From positions 1 to 6,274 of the forward strand of contig JAPUKM010000280.1 in the NCBI GenBank assembly GCA_027295645.1: DNA of 6,274 nucleotides, in the 5' to 3' direction. Positions 1-6,061 of this stretch are shown here, in pieces. This DNA comes from Chloroflexota bacterium. GTDB lineage: Bacteria > Chloroflexota > Dehalococcoidia > Lucifugimonadales > JAPUKM01. How positions within the stretch are numbered: the first letter of the stretch is position 1; the number at the start of each line of letters is the position of its first letter. A program made the position numbers and the translations under genes. The notes below the pieces were generated by a model. The model was not told the origin of the DNA. It saw only the letters and a list, made by a program, of their open reading frames with translations, and did no database searches.

Positions 1-2
1 GC

Positions 3-7
3 GAGGA
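3..7 (+). promoter_or_regulatory. Ribosome binding site of the hydratase gene
   Basis: GAGGA lies six bases before the ATG at position 14. This supports that ATG as the start, so the gene is complete although only 13 bases precede it. Any promoter lies outside the window. Confidence 0.6.
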
Positions 8-13
8 AACGAC

Positions 14-814
14 ATGTCTAATCAAGGTCGAATTCAACAAGCCGCTCGATTCGTGTTTGAGGAGCGTCAGACCCGAAACCCCTTTGGACCGATTCCAGCC
101 ACGTTTGCTCCCCGAACCATTGATGAGGCGTATGCTGCCCAGGATGAGTTACACAAGCTCCTCGCTGACACGTATGGCCCCCTCGCCGGATACAAGATCG
201 CCCTCACGACTCGTGCGATGCAGCAGATGGTCGGCTTGAATGACCCCGTTGCTGCCGGCATCTTAAAGAAAACCATTCATCATTCTCCAGCTACCATACC
301 CAGCGCTGAGTTTGATCATTTGGGCATAGAATGCGAGATTGCGCTCCAGTTGGGCGCTGATCTCTCGCCTGATATGGCTCCCTATAGCCGCGATAGGGTC
401 GCCAACGCCGTTTCAGCTGCTATGGTGGCCTTCGAATTGATCGATGATAGACACGCCGACTATTCGACATTGGCCGAGCAGTTCCTTACAAGTATAGTTG
501 ACAATGTTTTCAATGCAGGAATCGTACTCGGAACTCCACAAATTGACTGGCAGAGAGTAGACCTTGCCGCTGCGCGCGGTGAACTATCTATTAATGGTGA
601 GTCGGCGGGTGAGGGTCATGGCAGCGATGTCATGGGACACCCATTAGAGGCACTCGTATGGCTTGCCAACACGTTGGCGAAGCAAGGCAAGGGCCTCACT
701 AGAGGAATGATCGTAATGACCGGCAGTGTCGTCACTACTAAGTTCTTAAAACCAGGCGATTCGGCAATGTTGATGGTAGATGGACTTGGTGAGGCAAAGC
801 TGAAGGTTTCTTAA
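14..814 (+). CDS. 2-keto-4-pentenoate hydratase-type enzyme (fumarylacetoacetase superfamily)
   Basis: This 266-residue protein has the length and motifs of the MhpD/HpcG/DmpE hydratases, which add water to 2-hydroxypenta-2,4-dienoate or its carboxylated analogue in the lower meta-cleavage pathway of aromatic degradation. Seen in the sequence: GYK at 59-61 followed by a Leu-Thr-Thr loop; an E-C-E pair (E106, E108) and E141, which match the three metal-binding glutamates known in HpcG-like hydratases; the LIDDRHADY segment at 142-150; DNVFNAG around 163-169; and the C-terminal GHPLEALVWLAN and IVMTGS blocks, around 208-219 and 233-238. It is probably cytosolic and needs Mg2+ or Mn2+. The same fold includes 4-oxalocrotonate decarboxylases (DmpH-like), which cannot be excluded from motifs alone. 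No other meta-cleavage gene is visible. The next gene converges on it, so its operon partners, if any, lie to the left of the window. Family assignment is firm, exact substrate is not. Confidence 0.85.
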   Translation: MSNQGRIQQAARFVFEERQTRNPFGPIPATFAPRTIDEAYAAQDELHKLLADTYGPLAGYKIALTTRAMQQMVGLNDPVAAGILKKTIHHSPATIPSAEFDHLGIECEIALQLGADLSPDMAPYSRDRVANAVSAAMVAFELIDDRHADYSTLAEQFLTSIVDNVFNAGIVLGTPQIDWQRVDLAAARGELSINGESAGEGHGSDVMGHPLEALVWLANTLAKQGKGLTRGMIVMTGSVVTTKFLKPGDSAMLMVDGLGEAKLKVS

Positions 815-924
815 CCGATGTGTGATATTCCGTGGGAGCGCTGCCAACGATCTTCCCAACATTAGCTAAAGCTATTTCGAATCGCAGCTTCTCCGCCTTC
901 ACATTGGGAGATCACTGACCTTGT

Positions 925-1371
925 TTACCCAGGCGGGCTAGTCTCGATGTATTGCTTGAGTCCGTTGAGGACTGACGGAATAAGTCGCTCACGGTTCTGC
1001 CGATCTACCCTTTCAGGGTCCAATGAGGTGTTTGGCCCTATATTATATTCCAGGGCGAAACTCACGAGAGTTTCATCTCCGTCAGCACTCAGCGAATACG
1101 TTCCATAATAGTCATCAAAAGGAACCGTGCCCTCATATATGTACAGTCTCACCAGTTTCCCCGTTTCCCACTGGGTAGCTCTTTCGTTTACATAGCCGCC
1201 ATCCGGGAAATCACAATGGCGCGATGCCCCCGCCCCCTCTTTAGCTTCTGAGGTGTAGTAGGAGTTAGTGATGGAGGGATTCCATGTGCTGACTGCTCCC
1301 AAGTCAGCGAGAACCTTCCACACAATCTCCTGCTTCGCATCGATACGAATTTCACCACTTACCATTGTCAT
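925..1371 (-). CDS. SRPBCC (START/polyketide cyclase-like) family protein
   Basis: This 148-residue protein has the layout of the single-domain SRPBCC helix-grip fold. It shows a beta strand (residues 4-10), an amphipathic helix with the Val-Trp-Lys-Val-Leu-Ala-Asp-Leu pattern (16-24), the TWNPSI turn (29-34), and the GAGASRHCDF strand (46-55), which is typical of the polyketide_cyc2 type. Strands carrying W68, G71 and the E80-G81 turn follow, then a long C-terminal helix ending in LNGLKQYIE (135-143). Proteins of this fold form a hydrophobic cavity and may bind or modify small hydrophobic ligands. No catalytic residue can be named, so function is unknown. There is no signal peptide. The ATG at 1371 follows AAAGGA at a spacing of seven bases; an in-frame ATG two codons later is less well placed. 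The gene lies 66 bp behind the oxidoreductase gene on the same strand and may be cotranscribed with it. Family assignment is good, role is open. Confidence 0.8.
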   Translation of the reverse strand: MTMVSGEIRIDAKQEIVWKVLADLGAVSTWNPSITNSYYTSEAKEGAGASRHCDFPDGGYVNERATQWETGKLVRLYIYEGTVPFDDYYGTYSLSADGDETLVSFALEYNIGPNTSLDPERVDRQNRERLIPSVLNGLKQYIETSPPG

Positions 1372-1437
1372 TTGAGGTTCCTTTCATCCCCAAATTTGTT
1401 ACTCGCCACAAAATAAAATTCAGTTTCTTACCAAGCG

Positions 1438-2829
1438 TTACCCTAAATCCATAAAGAGATCATTGAGGGATTCCGCCAGCGTAGGGTGCGAGAATACACC
1501 GTCCCGAATAGCTGTGTAGGGCAACTGGCCCATCATGGCCACCTGTAAGACTGTCATAATCTCCCCTGCTTCAATGCCCAGCACAGCAGCTCCCAGAATC
1601 TGGTCGGTATCCGCATCCACTATTGCTTTCATAAAGCCTCGTGTCTCGCCCATCTCCAAGGCCCGCTCACAATACTCCATGGAGAGCTTTGCAACTTTAA
1701 CGTTTCGCCCCTGTCCTTGTGCCTCTGTCTCACTCATGCCGATCCTTGCCAACTCCGGGTCCGTAAACATCGTGTAGGGAACAGGGCGTCCCGTTGTGGT
1801 CGCATTTCCTCCCTCCACAAGGTTCTTGCCGATGATCCGAGAGTCGTCATTAGAGATGTGGGTGAAAGCAGGCCCGCCTTTTACATCTCCCAAGGCGTAT
1901 ATTCCTGGCACATTAGTCTCCAGCCGGTCATTTACCTGAATAAAGCCCCTCGCGTCCATCTCCACTCCTGCAGCTTCCAAATTGAGGCTTTCAGTGTTCG
2001 GCGCCCGTCCAGCCGCTACCAGAAGATGCGAGCCGGTTAGTTCGAGATCTCCCTCAGTAGTCTCTATGGTCATCTGTATTTGTCCGTTATGAATCTCTCG
2101 GACATCTGTGACCTTGACCCCTAAGTGAACCGAGATGCCATCTTCCTCCATGATCTTGGCGACTTCTTCAGCAACGTCTGGGTCTTCTCTGCCCATCAGC
2201 TGCGGCAGGACCTCTACTATGGTTACCCGGCTACCGAACCGGCGGAACATCTGGCCGAACTCCAGTCCAATGTAGCTGCCACCAAGCACAAGTAAATGTT
2301 CTGGAATCGCGTCTAGTTCCATGATGGATGTGGAATTGAGGGTGGGTACAGAATCCAGACCAGGAACAGGAGGATTCACTGGCCTGGCGCCTGTATCTAC
2401 GAATATCTTGTCTGCTGAGAGTTCAATGACCCCTCCGTCGTTCAAACGCACCTCCACGGAATCGGGTGATGTGAAGGTGGCTTCGCCCATGAACAGGTCG
2501 GCTCCTTCCGCCATGCTTATCATGCCCTGAGCCTTTTGAATGAATGAATCCACTACAGATTCTTTTCGGAGCATGACCTTGGCTAGGTCGACGCTCACTG
2601 GACCTGTGTTGACTCCAAAATCACCTGCTCGATTAGCCAGATAGGCTATCCTCGCACTGGCCACCATTGTCTTGGTCGGCATACAGCCTTCGTTGACACA
2701 GGTTCCACCTAGATGTTTTCGCTCAACGAGGGCGACCTTCCAACCGGCGCTGGCTAGAACAGGAACCAGTTTGACAGTCCCTCGTGCAGCTCCAATTAGG
2801 ATGGCATCATATTTCTGTTGTGTAGTCAT
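1438..2829 (-). CDS. FAD-dependent pyridine nucleotide-disulfide oxidoreductase (MerA/dihydrolipoamide dehydrogenase-like)
   Basis: This 463-residue class I flavoprotein disulfide reductase has the usual FAD, NAD(P), FAD and dimerisation order. Visible motifs are: the redox-active disulfide in GGTCVNEGCMPTKT (C44, C49); an FDTGARP-like segment written FVDTGARP (143-150); the NAD(P) Rossmann motif GGSYIG (183-188), with E206 ending the second strand, which favours NADH; GRAPN (274-278); the second FAD motif YALGD (D315); and the C-terminal HPTLAE catalytic dyad (H448, E453). It lacks the N-terminal heavy-metal domain and the C-terminal vicinal cysteines of true mercuric reductases, and no pyruvate dehydrogenase-type genes are nearby. 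It therefore belongs to the broad group often labelled mercuric reductase-like, with unknown electron acceptor. The first dinucleotide motif reads GAARGT (13-18) instead of GxGxxG. The start at 2829 has a GGAGG seven bases upstream. It lies 231 bp after the hydantoinase gene, so operon membership is uncertain. Confidence 0.85.
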   Translation of the reverse strand: MTTQQKYDAILIGAARGTVKLVPVLASAGWKVALVERKHLGGTCVNEGCMPTKTMVASARIAYLANRAGDFGVNTGPVSVDLAKVMLRKESVVDSFIQKAQGMISMAEGADLFMGEATFTSPDSVEVRLNDGGVIELSADKIFVDTGARPVNPPVPGLDSVPTLNSTSIMELDAIPEHLLVLGGSYIGLEFGQMFRRFGSRVTIVEVLPQLMGREDPDVAEEVAKIMEEDGISVHLGVKVTDVREIHNGQIQMTIETTEGDLELTGSHLLVAAGRAPNTESLNLEAAGVEMDARGFIQVNDRLETNVPGIYALGDVKGGPAFTHISNDDSRIIGKNLVEGGNATTTGRPVPYTMFTDPELARIGMSETEAQGQGRNVKVAKLSMEYCERALEMGETRGFMKAIVDADTDQILGAAVLGIEAGEIMTVLQVAMMGQLPYTAIRDGVFSHPTLAESLNDLFMDLG

Positions 2830-2836
2830 AATTAAG

Positions 2837-2841
2837 CCTCC
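2837..2841 (-). promoter_or_regulatory. Ribosome binding site of the oxidoreductase gene
   Basis: On the minus strand GGAGG sits seven bases before the ATG at 2829. It fixes that start well and shows the gene is translated independently of the hydantoinase upstream. Confidence 0.65.
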
Positions 2842-3060
2842 CTCGCTTCATTTCTAGACACAACTAGCTATCTGGATGGGGCTTTGCTTGAGCTATATTG
2901 GTCCCTAATGTGGCATCACCGATTACACTTTGGGATTACTCAGCACGGGACTAAGGTTGGAGCTGCGACATTGTACAAACTGGCTTTACTGTTCATGCGT
3001 CCATTTGGTCATCACCTCTCTCTAGCGGTTTTGTCCGGCTCCCCAGGTGACTCTCTCATC
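2842..3060. other. Intergenic gap with no convincing feature
   Basis: This is the stretch between the hydantoinase stop codon and the oxidoreductase ribosome binding site. I looked for a factor-independent terminator and found no strong stem with a T-run on the minus strand. A TACAAT and a TATAGC are present on the minus strand, but neither has a recognisable -35 box at the usual distance. A plus-strand open frame begins at 2884, but most of it runs antisense through the hydantoinase gene and it shows no protein-like features. Sequence here is less GC-rich than the genes to its right. Confidence 0.5.
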
Positions 3061-4437
3061 TCAAGCCTGAGTGCCCCGCTTCAGGAAACGGCCATCGCCA
3101 GGCGTGCCGAGATACACTCCGTCCTCAATGATTACCTCGCCGCGTGTGACAACTACCTTGGGCACGCCCTTCACCCTCATCCCCTCGTACATGTTGTAGT
3201 CCATGTTCATATGGTGACTTTGGGCGCTTATGGTAGTCTCTTCCTCGGGATGGAACACCACGATATCTGCGTCGCTGCCGACTGCGATGGTGCCCTTGCG
3301 AGGGAACAGCCCAAACAGTTTCGCGGGGGTAGTGGAGAAGACATCCACCATGCGGTGCAGATCGATCAGGCCGGACATCACCCCTTTGGTGTAAAGCAGG
3401 CTCAGCCGGTGCTCGATACCAGGGCCACCGTTGGGTATCTTTGAAAAGTCGTTTCGTCCCAGGGTCTTTTGGTCGGCGAAACGGAAGGCCGCGTGGTCAG
3501 TGGACACCACCTGGAGGTCGTTCCGCTTCAGTCCACTCCAAAGCTCGGCCTGGTGCCACTGCTCCCTTAGAGGTGGAGTGAGAACGTACTTCGCCCCCTC
3601 AAACCCTTCCTGATCGTACATACTATTGTCCAGAGTGAGGTAGTGGGGGCAGGTCTCGGCGTAGACATGCTCTCGTCTCGCTCTGGCGGCCTGCACCTCC
3701 TGCAAGGCTTCGTGACAGCTCAGGTGGACGAAATACACGGGTGCTCCGGCGACCTCCGCCATGCGGATGGCCCGGTGAGTAGCTTCCGCCTCGGCGATGG
3801 GAGGACGTGTAGTGGCGTGGTATTTTGGTGCTGTTTTGCCGTCGGCCAGGGCGGCCTTGACCAGAACATCGATCATGAGGCCATGCTCGGCGTGCAGGCA
3901 CACGAGGGCACCATTGTCGGCGGACCGGCTCATGGCCTTGAAGATGGTGGCATCATCCGCCATGACGGCGCCGGGGTAGGCCATGAACAGCTTGAAGCTT
4001 GTAACACCCTGCCGGACCATTTCGTCCAGCTCGGGCAAGCGGCTGTCCGGGAGGTCCAGAATAATCATATGGAAACCGTAGTCGACGGCGGCTTTGCCCT
4101 CCGCCTTGGCATGCCACATCTCTAATGCATGCGACAGGGAATCGCCGCGCTGCTGAACGGCAAAATCGACGATAGTGGTCGTGCCCCCGAAGGCGGCAGC
4201 CTGGGTGCCTGTCAGAAAGTCGTCGGAGGAGACTGTGCCTCCAAAAGGAAAGTCCAGGTGGGTATGGGGGTCCACGCCGCCAGGGATCACGTAGTTACCG
4301 GTAGCATCGATGGTCTTGTCGGCCTGGGCGGCCAGGTCCGTGCCAATGGTGCGGACCTTCCCCTCGTCCACCAGGATATCGGCGACATAGCTGTCAACGG
4401 CGGTGACGATGTTTCCGTTCTTGATAAGAACGCTCAT
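3061..4437 (-). CDS. hydA: Dihydropyrimidinase / hydantoinase (cyclic amidohydrolase)
   Basis: This zinc-dependent amidohydrolase hydrolyses the cyclic amide of 5,6-dihydropyrimidines or 5-substituted hydantoins to N-carbamoyl amino acids. At 458 residues it matches the family's usual length. The full ligand set can be read: H58 and H60 in DPHTHLDFPFGG, the lysine expected to be carbamylated (K149 in TSFKLFMAYPG), H182 (CLHAEHG), H238 (FVHLSCHEA) and D314 (STDHAAF). Y154 fits the tyrosine that steadies the oxyanion. These positions sit within one residue of those known for D-hydantoinases. The C-terminal beta domain is also characteristic, with GTIAVGSDADIVVF, HHMNMDYNMYEGM and a PGDGRFLKR tail. 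The enzyme is cytosolic and, in this family, usually tetrameric. The ATG at 4437 follows AAGGAGG closely. It sits 16 bp downstream of the carbamoylase stop codon, consistent with one operon and sequential reactions. Whether pyrimidine catabolism or hydantoin salvage is the natural role, and which enantiomer is used, cannot be read from the sequence. Confidence 0.93.
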   Translation of the reverse strand: MSVLIKNGNIVTAVDSYVADILVDEGKVRTIGTDLAAQADKTIDATGNYVIPGGVDPHTHLDFPFGGTVSSDDFLTGTQAAAFGGTTTIVDFAVQQRGDSLSHALEMWHAKAEGKAAVDYGFHMIILDLPDSRLPELDEMVRQGVTSFKLFMAYPGAVMADDATIFKAMSRSADNGALVCLHAEHGLMIDVLVKAALADGKTAPKYHATTRPPIAEAEATHRAIRMAEVAGAPVYFVHLSCHEALQEVQAARARREHVYAETCPHYLTLDNSMYDQEGFEGAKYVLTPPLREQWHQAELWSGLKRNDLQVVSTDHAAFRFADQKTLGRNDFSKIPNGGPGIEHRLSLLYTKGVMSGLIDLHRMVDVFSTTPAKLFGLFPRKGTIAVGSDADIVVFHPEEETTISAQSHHMNMDYNMYEGMRVKGVPKVVVTRGEVIIEDGVYLGTPGDGRFLKRGTQA

Positions 4438-4442
4438 GGGAC

Positions 4443-4449
4443 CCTCCTT
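4443..4449 (-). promoter_or_regulatory. Ribosome binding site of the hydantoinase gene
   Basis: AAGGAGG on the minus strand lies in the 16-bp gap between the carbamoylase stop codon (TGA at 4456-4454) and the hydantoinase ATG at 4437, five bases before that ATG. The strong site and tiny gap support one polycistronic message. Confidence 0.7.
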
Positions 4450-4453
4450 GTCG

Positions 4454-5698
4454 TCAGTCTAAGGACTCGTCTATCATCAGCAACGTGTTCAAGAGAACAT
4501 TGGCCCCATCGGCACAGGCCTCAGGGGTGGTATACTCACGGGGCGAGTGGCTGAGTCCGTCCACGCTGGGCACAAAGACCATGGCGATATCAGTGATGGC
4601 GGCCATTGCCTGGGCGTCATGGCCGGCGCCACTGGGGATGGGGCGAGAGTCAAGACCCAGCCGCTGGGCGGCCGCGACCACCATGTCTTGAAGACTGCCG
4701 CTGGTAGTCGCCGACTGGCCGAGCTCTTCCCGTTTCACCAGGATCTCCGCTCCCGTCGCCGCAGCTATCTGTTGGGATACCTCGTTCAGCCGCCGCTCTG
4801 CGTCCTCAAGGCGCTTCACATCTATATCCCGGAACTCCGCGCCCAGTCCCACCTCTCCCGGCACAACGTTGACGGCGTTGGGGGCGACCGTCATCATCCC
4901 CACAGTGCCGACACGACACATGCCCTCTGACGTGGCTATGTCATTGACGGCCTGGATGAGCCGGGAAGCGGCAAGGAGGGCGTCCTTGCGGGCATCCATG
5001 GGCGTCGTGCCTGCGTGATTGGCCGCCCCTATCACGCGAACGTCGAACACTATCCTGCCGGTAATGCCCGTGACCACTCCTACGGGGATTCCCGACCGAT
5101 GCAGGACCGGCCCCTGCTCTATGTGCAGTTCCAGATAGGCGCATAGCTCACCCTTCTGCCGCCCTGCCTCCGAGACCCTCACCATGTCGCCTCCGATGGC
5201 CTTCAGTCGCTCCGCCATGCTCACGCCTTCGCTGTCCACGGCCTCAAGGTCCGCAGGCTCCAGCAGACCGGCCATGGCCCGGCTACCGAAGAGCCACCGG
5301 TGGTAACGCGTCCCCTCTTCGTTGGTGAACACCAGGACCTCGACCGGGTGCCGCGTGACGACGTCCAGGTCGTTGAGCGACCGGACCACCTCTATCGCTC
5401 CAAGGACACCCACCGCACCATCGTACCTCCCACCGCTGGGGACGGTATCAACGTGGGAGCCCATGGCGATGGCCGGTCTTTCACCATCTCGGCCCGCCCG
5501 CCGGGCAATGACGTTCCCCGCGGTGTCGACGCGCACCGCGAGGCCGGCCTGTTGCATCAGGTCGATTACGAACTGCCTCCCGTCCACGTCGGCCGGGGAG
5601 AAGGCGATGCGCTGCATCCCCTCAGGGGTTGAGCCGATGTTTCCCAGGGATTCCAGGGTTCCATTGAGACGCTGTGGATCGACTCTAGCTACTGCCAT
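4454..5698 (-). CDS. N-carbamoyl-amino-acid hydrolase / beta-ureidopropionase (M20 family, hydantoinase/carbamoylase type)
   Basis: The enzyme removes the carbamoyl group from N-carbamoyl amino acids, releasing CO2 and ammonia. It completes the pathway begun by the hydantoinase encoded directly behind it. Residue numbers here count from the longest in-frame start, at 5767; subtract 23 for the start chosen. M20 bimetal motifs are all present: GSHVDTVPSGGRYDG (H105, D107, D116), FTNEEGTR (catalytic E150, ligand E151), ELHIEQGP (H215), the ANHAGTTPMDARKDAL segment with H251 in the dimerisation domain, SGAGHDA (H383) and LSHSPRE (H407). Family relatives include L-carbamoylases, beta-ureidopropionase and allantoate amidohydrolase; the hydantoinase partner favours the first two. 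I chose the ATG at 5698, giving 414 residues, because family proteins begin close to the R-V-D-P-Q-R-L segment and the extra 23 residues look unconserved. In-frame ATGs at 5767, 5740 and 5728 lack a good ribosome binding site. The chosen start is itself weakly preceded and may depend on coupling to the upstream small ORF. Confidence 0.9.
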   Translation of the reverse strand: MAVARVDPQRLNGTLESLGNIGSTPEGMQRIAFSPADVDGRQFVIDLMQQAGLAVRVDTAGNVIARRAGRDGERPAIAMGSHVDTVPSGGRYDGAVGVLGAIEVVRSLNDLDVVTRHPVEVLVFTNEEGTRYHRWLFGSRAMAGLLEPADLEAVDSEGVSMAERLKAIGGDMVRVSEAGRQKGELCAYLELHIEQGPVLHRSGIPVGVVTGITGRIVFDVRVIGAANHAGTTPMDARKDALLAASRLIQAVNDIATSEGMCRVGTVGMMTVAPNAVNVVPGEVGLGAEFRDIDVKRLEDAERRLNEVSQQIAAATGAEILVKREELGQSATTSGSLQDMVVAAAQRLGLDSRPIPSGAGHDAQAMAAITDIAMVFVPSVDGLSHSPREYTTPEACADGANVLLNTLLMIDESLD

Positions 5699-5796
5699 CG
5701 GTAGATGCCTTGTTTCTTCCTTTGCCATTGGCTGGGCCATTCGGCTCTGAAGAGGTATTTCACACATCGACTGCTAGTAGCTGAAGCGTTGCGCAT
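5689..5796 (-). CDS. Putative 35-residue leader ORF overlapping the carbamoylase start
   Basis: The best ribosome binding site in this region (AGGAGGT, four bases from an ATG at 5796) opens a 35-codon frame that is not the carbamoylase frame. It ends with TAG at 5691-5689, so the overlap with the enzyme's probable ATG (5698-5696) is a few bases. That geometry is typical of translational coupling, where ribosomes ending the small ORF restart on the next gene. The peptide is basic and carries three tryptophans (residues 20, 24 and 34). It has no membrane segment and resembles nothing I know. Alternatives are that it is a leader that controls expression through translation, that it only delivers ribosomes, or that a single-base indel here (real or a sequencing error) disconnects the true start from the enzyme. 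The peptide may have no function of its own. Confidence 0.45.
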   Translation of the reverse strand: MRNASATSSRCVKYLFRAEWPSQWQRKKQGIYRWQ

Positions 5797-5800
5797 GTCT

Positions 5801-5807
5801 ACCTCCT
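5801..5807 (-). promoter_or_regulatory. Strong Shine-Dalgarno site of the leader ORF
   Basis: AGGAGGT on the minus strand is an excellent match to the 16S anti-SD. Its only well-spaced start codon is the ATG at 5796, which is out of frame with the carbamoylase. This is the reason for calling a leader ORF. Confidence 0.65.
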
Positions 5808-5879
5808 AGCGACGGTTTATCAGTGGGGTAGGGTTTTGCTAGGGGTCCTCAAATTATCTAGGGTGTGTTGTCCGGGCTT

Positions 5880-5908
5880 GTTGTACTACATCCCCCCCAG
5901 GCTGTCAA
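5880..5908 (-). promoter_or_regulatory. Candidate sigma70-type promoter for the carbamoylase-hydantoinase operon
   Basis: On the minus strand a perfect -35 box TTGACA (5908-5903) is followed after exactly 17 bases by TACAAC (5885-5880), which matches TATAAT at four of six positions. Transcription would begin roughly 75 bases before the leader ORF. The spacer contains seven consecutive G (5898-5892). A second A/T-rich element, TAGATAAT (5860-5853), lies further downstream but has no -35 box at the right distance. Confidence 0.5.
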
Positions 5909-5923
5909 CTCCGTGTATAGGGT

Positions 5924-5964
5924 GCTGAGGCTAATGCTTTTGCGGTACATCCTTTAGCCTCGGC
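5924..5964. repeat. Inverted repeat, 11-bp arms with one G-T pair
   Basis: GCTGAGGCTAA at 5924-5934 pairs with TTAGCCTCGGC at 5954-5964, with one wobble position and a 19-base loop. It lies just upstream of the candidate -35 box as the operon is read. No T-run follows on either strand, so it is not a standard terminator. It could be an operator or part of a structured RNA from the upstream gene. Confidence 0.5.
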
Positions 5965-5974
5965 CCTAAATGGT

Positions 5975-6003
5975 GAGGACATGGTGACTGTTCCCATGTC
6001 CTC
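5975..6003. repeat. Perfect inverted repeat, 10-bp arms, 9-base loop
   Basis: GAGGACATGG at 5975-5984 is matched exactly by CCATGTCCTC at 5994-6003. On the plus strand the stem is followed by TTTCTC, a weak T-rich tail. On the minus strand, where the upstream gene has just ended about 60 bases earlier, no T-run follows. It may end transcription of the truncated gene by a less standard route, or be a regulator binding site upstream of the operon promoter. Confidence 0.55.
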
Positions 6004-6061
6004 TTTCTCATCCACTGGATCTATCGGTTCTGGCCAGCGAACCTGCCTGCCAGTATATTGG

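Noticed and set aside
869..890. Possible bidirectional terminator between the converging hydratase and SRPBCC genes (AAGCT...AGCTT, with TAGCTAAAGCTA overlapping)
   Set aside because: Arms are only five bases, GC-poor, and no T-run follows on either strand. No convincing terminator was found in 815-924.
1386..1440. A/T-rich stretch between the oxidoreductase and SRPBCC genes as promoter or terminator
   Set aside because: A T-rich run is present on the minus strand but no stem precedes it, and no -35/-10 pair at normal spacing could be found.
1438..2829. Naming the oxidoreductase MerA (mercuric reductase) or LpdA
   Set aside because: The heavy-metal-binding N-terminal domain and C-terminal cysteine pair of MerA are missing, no mer genes are present, and no 2-oxoacid dehydrogenase genes are nearby to support Lpd.
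2884..3444. Plus-strand 186-codon open frame starting in the 231-bp gap
   Set aside because: Most of it is antisense to the 3' end of the hydantoinase gene. There is no ribosome binding site, and its His-rich, low-information sequence looks like a reverse-strand reading of a coding gene.
5699..5767. Annotating the carbamoylase from the longest in-frame start at 5767
   Set aside because: No ribosome binding site precedes that ATG and the extra 23 residues do not look like the family N-terminus. It remains possible and is mentioned in the gene entry.
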